From Mytilus edulis (taxonomy: Eukaryota; Mollusca; Bivalvia; Mytilida; Mytilidae): a stretch of 64,000 nucleotides of DNA. The DNA lies in the NCBI RefSeq assembly GCF_963676685.1, contig NC_092346.1, positions 28,223,133 to 28,287,132 on the forward strand, in the 5' to 3' direction. Of this stretch, positions 45,291 through 58,580 are shown one piece after another. The position numbers and the translations under genes are program-made. The notes below the pieces were generated by a model. That model ran no database searches and was not told the DNA's origin. It saw only the letters and a list, made by a program, of their open reading frames with translations. Position 1 is the first letter of the stretch. The number at the start of each line of letters is the position of its first letter.

Positions 45291-46553
45291 TGTATATTTT
45301 GCATTATTTTTTCACATATTTTTTTCTTTCTTTTTTTTCTTTTTTTTTTTTAAATAGTCTGTTTTAAAACAGTTGCTATGAAACATTGTCTTCTATTTAA
45401 TGCAATAAATCATGTATTTAAGATTTTGAGACCATTTTGTTAGATTTTGCATTGTGTAGATGTAAAAGTATGAACATATTTGTGTTTCTCAGTCTTTAGT
45501 CTTCTATGTTGTGTTTTGTAGACTGTTATTTGCCATGGCGTTGTCAGGTCATCTTTGACTTATGAGCTTGAATATAGTCAGACTTCTATTTTAATAAAGA
45601 AGATTATTTTTTTTAATTTTAATTCTTTGTCACAACATAAGAAAACTTAGTGATATTTTTTTCCAGTCTGACATTAAGCATTGATTTACATGCTGCAAGC
45701 ATCCAACATATTTATAGTCTAAAGCATCCAACACAATTATTTAATCTAATGCTACAATTCTAACTAAATATAGTTATTATATCACATATAAAGTACTGGG
45801 TGGCCCAAGTTATGACATGCTTTGATAACCATTACAATGGATCATGCACAGACAGAAAAGAGAAATATACTATAAGAAAAAAAAATGAATATGGTGACCA
45901 TTTTCTTTAATGAAATATGAAAAATGAATGAAGATGAAAAAAATGATAAAATGTTTGATGATGGCTAGTAAAATTAATATCAATTATGAATAAGATATTT
46001 TTGGAAATGTTTTCTTCCAAATGGTTTAATTCTTGATTACAGAAGTACAGTCAAACCTGACTACAGTCTTCTCTATACAGAATATCTACTTTTAAGTAAC
46101 AGTAAAACATACTTAACATGTACATGCAGTGGCATGCAGTTTCAGGAGGAGATTTTCAAAAATGAAACATTATTTTGAGATTAACCAAAAAAATAGGCTG
46201 AAACAGCATCTCTTTTCCTAGGTATAACCTCTTGTGTTCCCTTGAAACATTGATTAAAGCACACATGTTACCTGTACACAAAGCTTACAATCTTAACCTG
46301 AGTTTAAAAACATTTGCTCATAAATGACACATAGTTTTCTTCCTTGCAATCGAGACCCCTATATTTGTTCAGGTCTGACTGTTTACAATTTATAAAACAT
46401 TTTTTTTCAGTTTAAAACCAACATAAATGATCACATATATGATTTTATAGCTTTACATATTTTATGTATAAGTTTAACCTTTATGCAGGCCTTTTGGTAC
46501 ATAAACATATTGATAATTTGTAAGTAATATAATAGACCTGTTACATCTTGAAT

Positions 46554-48344
46554 AACTAGAGGCTCTAAAGAGCCTGTGTCGCTCACCTTGGTCTATGTGC
46601 ATATTAAACAAAGGACACAAATGGATTCATGACAAAATTCTATTTTGGTGATGGTGATGTGTTTGAAGTTCTTACTTTACTGAACGATTTTGCTTCTTAC
46701 AATTATATCTATAATGAACTTTGCCCATTAGTAACAGAGAACTATATTTGGTAAAAATTTACATAAATTTACCAAATTAATGAAAATTGTTAAAAATTGA
46801 CTATAAAGGACAATAACTCCTTAAGGGGTCAATTGACCATTTAGGTCATGTTGACTTATTTGTAGATCTTACTTTGCTGAACATTATTGCTGTTTACAGT
46901 TTATCGCTATCTATAATAGTATTCAAGATAACCAAAAACGGCAAAATTTCTTTAAAAATTACCAATTGGAGGGCAGCAACCCAACAACCAGTTGTCCAAT
47001 TCATCTAAAAAATTCAGGGCAGATAGATATAGACTTGATTAACAATTTAACTTCTTGTCAGATTTGCTCTAGATGCTTTGGTTTCATAGTTATAAGCCAA
47101 AAACTGCATTTTACCCCTATGTTCTATTTTTAGCCGTGGCGGCCATCTTGGTTGAATGGCCAGGTCATCGGACACATTTTTCAAACTAGATACCCCAAAG
47201 ATGATTGTGGCCTAGTAGTTTCAGTGGAGATTTTGTAAAAGATTACTTAGATTTATGAAAAATGGTTAAAGATTGACTATAAAGGGCAATAACTCCTAAA
47301 GGGGTCAACTGACCATTTTGGTCATGTTGACTTATTTGTAGATCTTACTTTGCTGAACATTATTGCTGTTTACAATTTATCTCTATCTATAATAATATTC
47401 AAGATAATAACCAAAAACAGCAAAATTTCCTCAAAATTACCAATTCAGGGGCAGCAACCCAACAACCGATTGACCGATTCATCTGAAAATTTCAGGGCAG
47501 ATAGATCTTGACCTGATAAACATTTTTATCCCTGTCAGATTTCCTCAAAATGCTTTGGTTTTTGAGTTATAAGCCAAAAACTGCATTTTACCCCTTTGTT
47601 CTATTTTTAGCCGTGGCGGCCATCTTGGTTGGTTGACCAGGTCACGCCACACATTTTTTAAACTAGCTACCCCAAAGATGATTGTGGCCAAGTTTGGATT
47701 AATTTGGCCAAGTAGTTTCAGAGGAGAAGATTTTTGTAAAAGATTACTTTAATTAACGAAAAATGGTTAAAAATTGACTATAAAGGGCAATAACTCCTAA
47801 ACGGGTCAACTGACCATTTTGGTCATGTTGACTTATTTGTAGATCTTACTTTGCTGAACATTATTGCTGTTTACAGTTTATCTCTATCTATAATAATATT
47901 CAAGATAATAACCAAAAACAGCAAAATTTCCTCAAAATTACCAATTCAGGGGCAGCAACCCAACAACCGATTGACCGATTCATCTGAAAATTTCAGGGCA
48001 GATAGATCTTGACCTGATAAACATATTTACCCCATGTCAGATTTGCTCTAAATGCTTTGGTTTTTTAGTTATAAGCCAAAAACTGCATTTTACCCCTATG
48101 TTCTATTTTTAGCCGTGGCGGCCATCTTGGTTGGTTGACCGGGTCACGCCACACATTTTTTAAACTAGATACCCCAATGATGATTGTGGCCAAGTTTGGT
48201 TTGATTTGGGCCAGTAGTTTCAGAGGAGAAGATTTTTGTAAAAGTTAACGACGACGGACGACGACGACGGACGACGCCGGACGCCGGACGCCGGACGCCA
48301 AGTGATGAGAAAAGCTCACTTGGCCCTTCGGGCCAGGTGAGCTA
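46554..48344 (-). repeat. Bivalve family S element, 3 units, reverse orientation
   Basis: Begins 'aactagaggctctaaagagcctgtgtcgctcacc' and ends 'gctcacttggcccttcgggccaggtgagct'. A (GACGGACGAC)n/(GCCGGAC)n microsatellite is at 48247-48298. It lies in the last nesprin intron(s). Confidence 0.9.
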
Positions 48345-48884
48345 ACAAGGGGAAGTAATGCACCATAAATCTTCATGCAAACCCATGCATTTATCTCCCA
48401 TGGTTACCTCCAAAGGTCATGAACATAAAGCTGAATATTTTTTTTTTAAAAAGAGGGGGCATCTTTCCAGACATTTTATAAAATAAAAACTCATTTTTGT
48501 ATCACTCCCATTTTTTCCCCTTATATCTTTTATGAATTCAAGTTTTAGCATTCTATAAAAGAGTGCCCTAAAGAGTTTTCAGAAACATATACGGTAATTT
48601 GTTAAGATGCAGTCTATCCTACGACACAGAAAAACAAACATTACACACAGGACAACACATTCAACAACAATTGTATACCAACACTCTTACATTTCCAGGG
48701 ATTTCTAGTAAGAACAAGGCAATAATTGTATAGTAGAAAGAATCGAAAGTAGATCAGGGATGTTCAGCTTTAAGTTACCAAGCATAGGATTGTTACAAGA
48801 CGCATACAGTTATGCATGGCTTTCGGGCCACCACCTACGATGCATAGTAAAATCATAACAGTAAATTATAAAGTGCCATATTAC

Positions 48885-48940
48885 GTGATGTCATCTTGAC
48901 ATGCGCCACCCGGCCAAAAGGGTCTCACCCACCGTAGTAG
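48885..48940 (-). CDS. Candidate small nesprin exon (phase-bridging)
   Basis: The acceptor TTATTGATTTCACAG before 48940 is good; the donor ATCAC|GTAATA after 48885 is mediocre. The 56-bp block starts in phase 0 and ends in phase 2, exactly what is needed to join 51132 to the KASH exon. It would encode LLRWVRPFWPGGACQDDI. It is GC-richer than its surroundings, but I know no matching nesprin sequence, so this is a hypothesis. Confidence 0.3.
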
Positions 48941-50142
48941 CTGTGAAATCAATAAAACATGTGAGATATTCTATATATAGTGATGATCTGGTTCCCATAC
49001 TTACCAGTTCTATCATTTAGTAATTGTGTATGATAAAAAGAATTATAGACATAATTTCACTATACATTTACCATGTGAAAAGGGGTATCTATTTACCATG
49101 GCCAAGGTCATGTGATTTTTGGATAACTAAACGCTGATCATAAAGACAAATGTAAACATTAATGATTTCCTTGTTTTTTCTCTCGTAAAAAAACCATTTT
49201 ACCAGTAACTGTTCCAAAAAGTTTCTACAAAATTCTACTATACAATGTGACTTTAAAAGATAAAGAAATTTTTAAACTGTTTTATATAAAGCAGTGGTGA
49301 GCTTAATAAACATTTATTTTTAAATTTACAAAGAATCCATGGTTTAAATCAACAGCAGATAACCCTAAATCAGAAAATTTATCCAATACATATAATAATA
49401 TATTATTTGGAAGATAGAGATTAATTTCTGGAGTTTCAACTTTCAACACAATAACTGCCAGCGATTTAAAACATTTATGTGTACCAATACGAATGATAGA
49501 AACAATGTCACATAAATGGCACACAGCCATATACAACAGTTGTTCCAAAAGAAAATAATTAGTTTCAGACATTTTGTGTAAAAGGGATCATAATCCCTAT
49601 TTGGATGATTAAAAATGACTGCTGTTATGAATGAATTAAATCAAATAATTTTCTACTATAGTTTTTAATTGATGTCAAATATCAAAGAAATCTCGACTAA
49701 ATGTTATTTTGGAACAGCTGAAGTGCAATATACATAAGAGTATACATATTTGCCACCATATAATTCAACAACAACAACAACACAGTGTACAGTGCTGTGT
49801 GGTACACATATTGATACATTGTACTTTTAAAACATAAGACAAATCATCAACCCATTACATAAAGAAAATTATTTTTTGTCAATTTTTCTCTATAAATCAT
49901 TGATTAAAAATAAACAATATTTTGAACATATATCACAATCAATCTCAGAATTATTAGTAGTTCTTATATGAGCTGTTGTGCATTTTTTTTTATAATTTTG
50001 AAATTTCAATATCAAAAGAACACAATATGTATAAAACCCTTTTTTTTTTGTTTTATATTAAATGATTTTAAAAAAAATATAAAAATGTTAAGAGAATTCA
50101 TTAATTACTTAATTAAAAAAATTATCATGAAAATACAAATAA
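48941..50142. other. Intronic AT-rich DNA
   Basis: No supportable gene. A minus-strand 89-codon frame (49303-49572) looks peptide-like but has no splice or family support. Confidence 0.4.
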
Positions 50143-50604
50143 CAAGAATGTGTCCATAGTACACGGATGCCCCACTCGCACTATCATTTTCTATGTTCAG
50201 TGGACCGTGAAATTGGGGTCAAAACTTATTTGGAATTCAAATTAGAAAGATCATATCATAGGGAACATGTGTACTAAGTTTCAACTTGATGTAACTTTAA
50301 CATCATCAAAAACTACCTTGACCAAAAACTTTAACCTGAACTTCGCACTATCATTTTCTATGATCAGTGGACCATGAAATTGGGGTCAAAACTATAATTT
50401 AGCATTAAAATTGGAAAGATCATATCATGGGGAACATGTGTACTAAGTTTCAAGTTGATTGGACTTCAACTTCATCAAAAACTATCTTGACCGAAAACTT
50501 TAACCTAAAGCGAACGGACGCACAGACAGACGAACGGACGGACAAACGGAGGCACAGACCAGAAAACATAATGCCCCTCTACTATCGTAGGTGGGGCATA
50601 AAAA
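50143..50604 (+). repeat. Bivalve family G element ('GATGCCCCACTCGC')
   Basis: Starts 'tacacggatgccccactcgcactatc' and ends 'atcgtaggtggggcataaaaa'; the GCCCCAC/GTGGGGC ends are inverted. Two ~185-bp internal units ('cgcactatcattttctatg') are followed by an '(acgga)n' run. Confidence 0.85.
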
Positions 50605-51131
50605 CTAGATAAAATTAGTTGTTGAAAATTTACATGTATTTGAAATAAAAAAATTGAGAAATATCGAAAAAGAATAGCAATAGGCCATGTAGTTACTAAC
50701 TAAAAGTTTTGTGCTTTTATCAGAAAAAAGCCAAGCATAACATCAAAACAAAATTTAGGAATAGCTTACAGAAAGTTTCTATCAGTCTGTTTGAAAAGCA
50801 AGAATTGTTAAACATTTATGAAATAGAAATTATACAAAATACCCTAAATATAATTCCACTACATGAAATAATTCAGGATGTACTAGTTGATGAAATGTCT
50901 TCTATTGTCACACTTAAACTTTACATTGAAACGATTTATTTTAGAATACCGGTAGTCAAATTAATGTGCTGCGCAAAAAGAAACCAAAAAATTATCAATG
51001 CATTCTTTGCAGAAAAACAGAGAGATAAGAATTTATCAATGTATGCTACCCTCTAAAAATACCAAAATAAATAATGGTAGATAATTTTAAATTTCTACAG
51101 CACTTTTGTGGTATCAATTATTGTACCATAC

Positions 51132-51266
51132 CTGACGAGTGACAGCAAACGGTGATCTTGTACGGACGGATGACCCTGGACGGAGTGGTGTATACCTAGT
51201 TCTCGGTGTACTGGTTCTTGCAGAATAACTGGACAATCTGCTATCAATTAAATCTAATGATAATGG
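51132..51266 (-). CDS. Nesprin exon, Ser/Thr/Arg-rich linker before KASH
   Basis: 45 codons, phase 0 to 0, acceptor TTTTTGTAG, donor CAG|GTATGG. It encodes PLSLDLIDSRLSSYSARTS, then PRTRYTPLRPGSSVRTR and ends VTRQ. This low-complexity basic linker lies between the last spectrin-like segment and the KASH domain. Confidence 0.85.
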
Positions 51267-51417
51267 CTACAAAAATTAAAATCTAATTTTAAAATATTAT
51301 TTTGATAGTTACAACAAAAGTCATTGAAGTATTTACTATTTCTTTTACAAGTTGGAAGGTCAATGTTATCACAATTTATTGAGAGTTTTATCCAAAGTGA
51401 CTGTATAATAAAAAAAA

Positions 51418-52196
51418 AAACAAGAGGCTGTCACAACGACAGCAAACCGGATTTATTAATATTTATTTGTGTCCTGGCAATATCACAAGAACCATTACTG
51501 ATGAATGGTGAAAGTGAAAATCGTCAATATCAAATTTGACCTCCATTTTGTCATCAGTATCAACATATCAAAATTTGAAAAGCTTAGATTGAATGGTTCA
51601 TGAGTAAATGCAACAACGTGAATGGAAACGCCATTTTACAATCTTTCAAGAACCATAACGCCTGAACGGTAAAAGTCAAAATCGTCATTATTGAACTTGA
51701 CCTCTATTTTGTCATCAGTAACAACATATAAAAATTTCAAAAGCTTTGGTTGAATGGTTCATGAGAAAATGCACGGACACGACTGGAAACTCCATTTTTC
51801 AATCTTTCAAGAACCATAACTCCTGAACGGTAAAGGTCAAAATCGTCATTATTGAACTTGACCTCTATTTTGTCATCAGTAACAACATATTAAAATTTGG
51901 GAAGCTTTGGTAAAACAGTTCATGCGTAAATGCGCGGACACGACTGAAAACTTCATTTTTCAATCTTTCAAGAACCATAACTCCTCAACGGTAAAAGTCA
52001 AAATCGCCATTATTGAACTTGACCTTCATTTAGTTGTCAGTAACAACATATTAAAATTTAAAAAGCTTTGGCTGAACGGTTCATGAATTAATGCACGGAC
52101 AACATTTGATTGCTGCCCGCCCGGCCGCCCGGCCACCGTACATCCCCAAATCAATAACCGACATTTTTGTCACAAAAATCCGGTTAAAAAACTTAA
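51418..52196 (+). repeat. Bivalve family V element with four ~160-bp units
   Basis: Starts 'acaagaggctgtcacaacgacagcaaaccggattt' and ends 'cgacatttttgtcacaaaaatccggtt'. The internal unit contains 'caatctttcaagaaccataac' and 'tgaacttgacctctattttgtc'. It is in a nesprin intron. Confidence 0.85.
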
Positions 52197-52374
52197 TTAA
52201 AACAATTTTCAAGACCTCTTAAACTTTTTTTGTTGATAAAACAGGATTTATGCAAGAACTCCTAAAAATGATGTAAATATGGAAAACAACTCTGAATAAT
52301 TCAATGTCAAGACAAGAATATGAAAAAAAATCTCTACGATGCAAAAAACATTATAATATATAACCATCCTTAGG

Positions 52375-52760
52375 TTGTCAAGTTTGGTACCGTTAATGTT
52401 ATTACTAACCACTGGGTCAATGCCTCTGCTGGTGGACGTTTAGTCCCAGAGTGTATCACCAGCCCAGTAGCCAGGACGCCGGTACTGGCATGAAAATACA
52501 GATTTTTTGTGTTATTAAATTTGCTGTTACAAAATGTTAAAAATTATTATAAATTAAGAAATGTATCTCCCTCATGCAAAGCTCTGATTCCTTTCACGGA
52601 TTTGGCTATACTTTTTGAAACTTTTGGATTATAGCTCTTCATCTTTTATATAAGCTTTGGATTTTACATATTTTGGCCACAAGCATCACTGAAGAGACAT
52701 GTATTGTCGAAATGCGCATCTGGTGCAGAAAAATTGGTACCGTTAATGTTATTATATGTA
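52375..52760 (+). repeat. Bivalve repeat fragments ('TTGGTACCGTTAATGTTATTA')
   Basis: Two pieces, 52375-52500 ('accactgggtcaatgcctctgctggtggacg') and 52670-52760 ('gccacaagcatcactgaagagac...cgcatctggtgcagaaaaattggtaccg'), share a 20-bp join text. They are probably parts of one dispersed family in swapped order. Despite coding-like GC content, neither is an exon. Confidence 0.65.
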
Positions 52761-52897
52761 ATTTTTGTGTTTGGACTTATTTTCTTGAAATCAATTATCA
52801 TAAAATGTTTGTAACAAACATAAACTCAGTAGCGTATAGAAAATCTACCAAACAAAAATTCATTAGAATAGCTGAATACTATATAAAAATTTCTTAC

Positions 52898-53116
52898 CGG
52901 AGAAGCAACATCAGGTGACACATTGAGTCGCTCTTCCAGACTAACTATATATGATTTACATAGTCGTAACAATGCTCTTAGTCTATTTGATATAATGTGA
53001 GTTTTATCTTTAGCATTCAGCATCTCTGCAGAATCGTCATTTATCAGAAGTTGGTCTGCTGTCTCTTTTAATGACTGAACTCTGGGTTGGTTTGATTCCA
53101 TGTCTAATTTTAATTC
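52898..53116 (-). CDS. Nesprin exon, spectrin-repeat end
   Basis: 73 codons, phase 0 to 0, acceptor TTTATTTCAG, donor CCG|GTAAGA. Helical text: ELKLDMESNQPRVQSLKE, DDSAEMLNAKDKTHI and LRALLRLCKSYIVSLEERL. It is the last clear spectrin-like helix pair before the Ser/Arg linker. Confidence 0.9.
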
Positions 53117-53773
53117 CTGAAATAAAATGCATGAATTAGATTTAAATTAACGTCTCTTCTTCGTTGAATTTTTTTCGGGGGGTTTTAACAAATTTTTTAT
53201 CATAAAAATTAAATTAGATTGAACAACAGGCAAAGCCCTTTCCACATTGAAGGCTGCTTTAGAAACATGTGTTGTGCAGACAGCAATCAGTATCATACTT
53301 ACAGTCAAACCTGTATATAAAGGTTAGAAACGGAAAACACTGAAGGAGTTGGGAGGAAAAACAACTGTTTCTTGATTTACTGATTTGATCCATTGTTAGA
53401 AGTTGTTTAATCTATGCTTTTACCATTTAGAGTGACCCTTGTAAAGGACCTAAATTTATTTTTGTTTTTTTAGGTGGGTTTCCTGTTGCTCAATCTTTGT
53501 TTTTTCTATTTAGTGTTTATTTTAGCATTTTCATATTTTTTTATGATGGTGTCTTGTGTAATTTTTATACCATAAGTAAAATAGTTTTTGGATGCCTTTT
53601 GGTATCTCACAATGCCTGATGTAACCTTACATGCTGTATATATATTTTTTTTTTTTCCTACAATTCTTACGATAAGTTTTAAAATCAATCTGGATAAAGA
53701 GTTTCAAAACAATTATATCAGTTCTCAAAAATTAAGAACATGAATAATATGTCTACCACTACAGTATGCTAAC

Positions 53774-54103
53774 CTTTAATTTTCTAAGTTTTGTCCACAA
53801 AGCACTCTCGTCAGCACTTCTGTTGATTGGTTCACATTGCTGGACTTTTGTTTCTACACTTTCTAACCAGAGTAACAAGTCATGAATAGTAATATGGAAT
53901 TCTTCACAATGAATTAAAGATATTTTTAAATCGTTCTGCATTAAATTGGCACGGTCACATATTGCCTCCCAGCGTTTATTCATATGTCTCAATTTATCAC
54001 GGAGTTCTCTCCCTTCTTGTGTCCGTAAATTTGTAAAGTTTTTACTTGTAAGATTTAGTGATAAAACTCTTGCTTTCTTGGATTCTAGCTGAACAAGAAA
54101 ATC
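53774..54103 (-). CDS. Nesprin exon, spectrin repeat
   Basis: 110 codons, phase 0 to 0, acceptor CTATTTTTTACAG, donor AAG|GTTAGC. It contains DFLVQLESKKARVLSLNLT, HMNKRWEAICDRANL (the helix C/A junction with its conserved W) and HDLLLWLESVETKVQQ. Confidence 0.93.
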
Positions 54104-56776
54104 CTGTAAAAAATAGAAGAACCTTAATATCTTAATACCGTTACAATAAATAATAAAAAGATAAAATATATTGTTGTCAATTCTTATATTACTGTAATGA
54201 AAATATAATACATTGTATTTTACATAAATGCATACCGATATATATTTATAATATTCAAACATAACCAAAAAACATGGATACTAAAAAATTATATAGTATT
54301 GATCTGTGTATGTTCTGTGATTTCAGAAATTATAGTGAAACTTTTGTTTATTGGAAAAAAATGCAATATATTGAGCATACAATTCAGAGCCTGAGGGACA
54401 AAATAGGTTTTTGTAAACCCTACTCCAAGTTATTGTATAGAAAATTATCTTTTTCATGTTTATATAAACTCTACCCGTCAAATCAAATGACATTTTTTTA
54501 ATCAGAATTTTGACACTTTTCAGTAGTGTAGTTTTCAACTGTCTGCTGTATTCCTTTCTATTTTTAACTTTATATGCCTGGACTTTTTTTTTTATCTTAG
54601 CATAAGATTGCCCCTGACTGATGCATAAAATAAATGGGTTAGCAATAAAAAAATATTGTGGCACATCATGCTTAATTCCATTAGAGTTTAGCAACATCTA
54701 TTATTATCTATTACAAGTCACTGTGTGAAACTCAAATGACGTTATTAGATGATGAAATGAAAAAGGTGATTTTTCCACACAAACCTGAATGTATTTTTTC
54801 GATGTGTGAAAAACACAGAGACCTTACCACAAAATATACTCACAGTCTAAAATAAAAATTCAGTAATTTTGAGCTCTTAGTTTCAAATTTCTTAGAAGCA
54901 TAATCAAATTCCAAAGTAATGAATTTGTATGAGCTATCACTTTAAGGAAACAAGATTCATTTTCTATTTCTAAAAGTGTTATTTTTTCTAGATCATGTTC
55001 CTTCTTTTTCTACGCAATTTCTATTGATAAGAAAAAAGTGAATAGCTGCAAGTTCTGCTCAACCTTTTGAAGCACCAGAGGTCACTCCCCCTCCTCCCCA
55101 CCATTTTTTTGCAACTGGTGTTTGTGTTGCTTAGACATTCTACTTTTCTATGAAGTAATTTGTGGACTTTTATGTGTCTTTTCCTAAATTTTCTTGTTTT
55201 GCCATGGCATTGTCAACTTCACTTTGACTTATGAGTAAGGGAGTATATAGAGGTGATTCCGTCAAAGTCAGGAACATGTCTAAATGGGGTTGCATCTAAA
55301 TGTTTATAATGTTAAAGGCTGATTTCATGGAAGTCTCTGTTAAATTCATTCACAATTTGTCAATCTTTAAGAAATTAGAGATTAATAAAAAGTAAGGTAA
55401 CTTATTGGTTTTGTTTAATGGCATTTTTGGAGTTGCTGTTTCATTGAGATAATCTCAAAATTTTAATCTAGGTAATGAATCAATTTTATAATACTCAATG
55501 TGCCAATATCTGCTATGAAATTTTAATAATGATGATAGTTGACTTGTATTTGTATTATAATTTAAGAACATATGTTTTATAGTCTCTCATAACTCTTTAT
55601 AGAGCGGCTCTTGTTGTTAACTTGTGTGTTATAATAAGCTGTATATAAAACAAGTGATGAGACTTTAAGGAAATATTTGTCTTGTGTTGTCTATGTTATA
55701 TGAATTATCAAAGTGCATTAATATTCATATGTTTAATTAATTTGTGTACACATGCCTTAAAAGTGAATTTAATTCAAAGCGATTCATATATCTTTGCCAA
55801 CTACGATATAGAATTTCAGTTGTTCACTAAATATGTATACCATGAAAACTAGAACAACTTATACATATAAACAAATTTAAATATTTATTTTGTATAAACA
55901 AAAAAGCTTCATGCAAAAAGGTGTGGAACTCAATTATTTGTAACTGACAATTGTTTACCACTTATAGTGCCTAAAATCATATCCAAATGAAAAAAAGTCA
56001 TATCATACATTTACCCAGACAAAGAATAAGAAACCAAAGATTTTAATATCATTTGCATTTCCTTCCATTATTTTACAATTTATAAAACAAGTAATTTTTA
56101 TTATTTTAAATCAATTTAGATATATTTCACATTCTGTACTTACAGAAGTAGGTGGGAAAAAATGCAGACTAATTTCCTTTTTGGTAATGATTTAACGAAA
56201 AATGTTCTATTTCTTGAAGTATGATTTTATATGAATAAAAATGGAAAACATTGTCAAATAATTATGTTCCACACTCGTTCTATACATAATGTTAGACCTT
56301 GTACCTTCAATCTATGTGCAGCTATTATCTGTAAAGTAATGTGTGTTGTTAAAATTTCTATGATTATCTCCCTTTATTAAAAAAATTATAGTTTTTTAAA
56401 TATCTGTTGAAACAAATTAATCCTAGAGAGCACATATAATTTCAGCCACAAAAATGGACGACATGTTTCATTTAAATAAACAGGAAAAATGGTAAGGTTG
56501 AGGATTTCTGTTAAAACTTCTAAATAAAAAAATAACCTAGCCACAGAAAATGTTTGTATAATACACATATAACAAATGAAAATATTTTCTTGTGTAGCCA
56601 AAAAGTTCATTTCTTATGGTGATTACAACAAAAATACAATACAAGCATGTTTTTGGTTGCAAACCCCTTTCCACTATTGTTACAAATTTTAATACCATGA
56701 TATCCTCATCCTTATCCAACAGTATTGCTTGTAAATTGAGATAAGAAATTTAATTTTAGTACATGTAGAGACATAC
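54104..56776 (-). other. Nesprin intron (2.7 kb)
   Basis: AT-rich and without coding signal. Near 55200-55240 'gccatggcattgtcaacttcactttgacttatgag' is a dispersed-repeat fragment related to that at 45530. Confidence 0.6.
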
Positions 56777-56982
56777 CTTATGTTGTCTAATTATAGAATC
56801 TAGTTGAGTTATGTCCCTTGGTGCTGATATCTGTGTAGCCTGGTTAGCCTCGACTTCATCTAACCAAGCTAACATGTGATCAAGGTCAGCTTTAAATTGA
56901 CCCCAGTCCTGATGATGCTGATTCATTCTATAATTTCTATCCATCATTCTGGCTTGCAATATCTCCCATCTTTGAAGAACAT
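56777..56982 (-). CDS. Nesprin exon, spectrin repeat
   Basis: Phase 1 in, 0 out; acceptor TAATTTGTAG, donor AAG|GTATGT. It encodes DVLQRWEILQARMMDRNYR, DWGQFKADLDHMLAWLDEVE and ends IIRQHK, a classic spectrin helix C to helix A boundary. Confidence 0.93.
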
Positions 56983-57418
56983 CTACAAATTATAAAGAAT
57001 AAATGTACTGAATTTGTTACTTGCTGACATGAATGGTTGATTTTGCTGTAGTAAATTGAGTTTGAGCAATCCCTAAAAAAATAGTGCCTTTTAGATGACT
57101 GAAAAAATCAACTATAATTGTGCACAGCATTCTGGAAGTCAGGGAAAATTATAAGATTTCCAACTAAATCAACCATACCAAATAAATTGCATCTTATGAC
57201 TATTTTCATAAAAATGTACACTGAAATAACTGAGTCATGTATTTAAATTAATCTTCCATCCACAATCTTCCCTCAAGATAATGCACATTCAACATATATT
57301 TTAGGCCCTCTTTGATTCAATAAGTTCCAATACATTTATAAAACTTCTTTTCAAACTTTTGTTATTGATCTTTACTAATGTGGGGTAAATTTGTGTCTAA
57401 TATCTTGTGTTTCCATAC

Positions 57419-57533
57419 CTTTAATTTCAACATCTGCACTAGCTATGCCATAGACTCCTGTTTCTGTTTTGACCAATCTCTCTATTCTCTTCATATTATC
57501 TATACTCATCTCACATTCCCTGATACATTGGAA
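57419..57533 (-). CDS. Nesprin exon
   Basis: 38 codons plus one base, phase 0 to 1; acceptor GTTTTCAG, donor AAAG|GTATGG. It encodes FQCIRECEMSIDNMKRIERL and ends SADVEIK. It is a short spectrin segment. Confidence 0.88.
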
Positions 57534-58377
57534 CTGAAAACAGAATTGCTTTTAAGTCAACGTACAGATAAATAATTGGATTTCAAGATTACATTATTTT
57601 TTGCAATATTTTGCGGCTTTTTTTTAATTTCAATTGAATGCTTTTCATTTTACTGTGCTTCAACAATGTCTACAGTAAAAAGTCAATACACTTTGAAATT
57701 GAAAATAAGGTGAAACTTCAATTATGATTAACAGCATGGTTATATGAAAGAAAGAATGTTAATGGGGCTCGCGGGTCTAAATCATTTTTTTTTAATTTAA
57801 TATAGGATTTCTCTATATTTTTTTATAAATGAACTTTATCTTATACTTAATAGAAAAATGAAATAAAAAAATGGGGTCACTGTTCATTTACGCTCACAAT
57901 CTGCCTTCAAAAGAAGCATACATTTTTGTTAATGTCCTTTTTTTCTGTTGAACTAATAGGAGAAATAGCGGTAATATCGAAATAAAAAAAGAACTAAATT
58001 ACAGAAATCGCTTAAATTTTACAATTATTTAGTTTATGTACAGCTTATTCAAAAACATCTTATACCCGCGAGCCTCCTTAAGAGTACACAATTTATCATT
58101 CTGTTCATCAATGTGCATTAAAAAGAAGACCACAGACATAAATTCTTTGTGATTTTATATTTTTGTGCTGTTAAGAAAAAAGGCAGTTGCTTGCCCTTCG
58201 GGACCACCACCATCTATTTCTTATACATTTTTGCTTGTCAATTATTTAATTTTGGGTTCTGAGGACAAGTATTTTGCATGGAATGTTGAAAATTCTTCTT
58301 TCATATATCATAAAATGATTTCTGTTTGGTATCTTTTTCATATAACAATCATTGAGATAAAATAGAGAAAAACTCAC

Positions 58378-58580
58378 ATAGTCCTCAAAGGAATCATTAT
58401 TTCCTGATTCTGATGGAGTACCAGCCATGACCTCATCTTCAGCATCACAAAGTTTGTCTTTGGCATCCTCGATAGCATCTACTAGATTTTCTAACAGAGC
58501 CTCAATCTCAGCTTCACGACCTTTCTCTGAAAGCTCTTCTCTCAATCTTCTCCATCTTTCTTGTCTTGAAATTTCTAGAG
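58378..58580 (-). CDS. Nesprin exon, acidic helical segment
   Basis: Phase 1 in, 0 out; acceptor CACATTTTAG, donor TAT|GTGAGT. It contains RQERWRRLREELSEKGREAE, then IEDAKDKLCDAEDEVMAG and an acidic end NDSFEDY. It joins the Arg/Ser-rich exon to the next spectrin repeat. Confidence 0.9.

Noticed and set aside
49303-49572. Minus-strand 89-codon frame in the last nesprin intron
   Set aside because: The peptide looks plausible but matches no nesprin or other family known to me, and it has no consensus splice sites in suitable phase.
50709-51056. Plus-strand 115-codon frame next to the 51132 exon
   Set aside because: AT-rich, antisense to nesprin, no recognisable family; probably chance.
52375-52500. 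GC-rich block that looked like an extra nesprin exon
   Set aside because: The text ('gggtcaatgcctctgctggtgg') belongs to a dispersed bivalve repeat and has no usable donor/acceptor pair in phase; neighbouring exons already join in phase without it.
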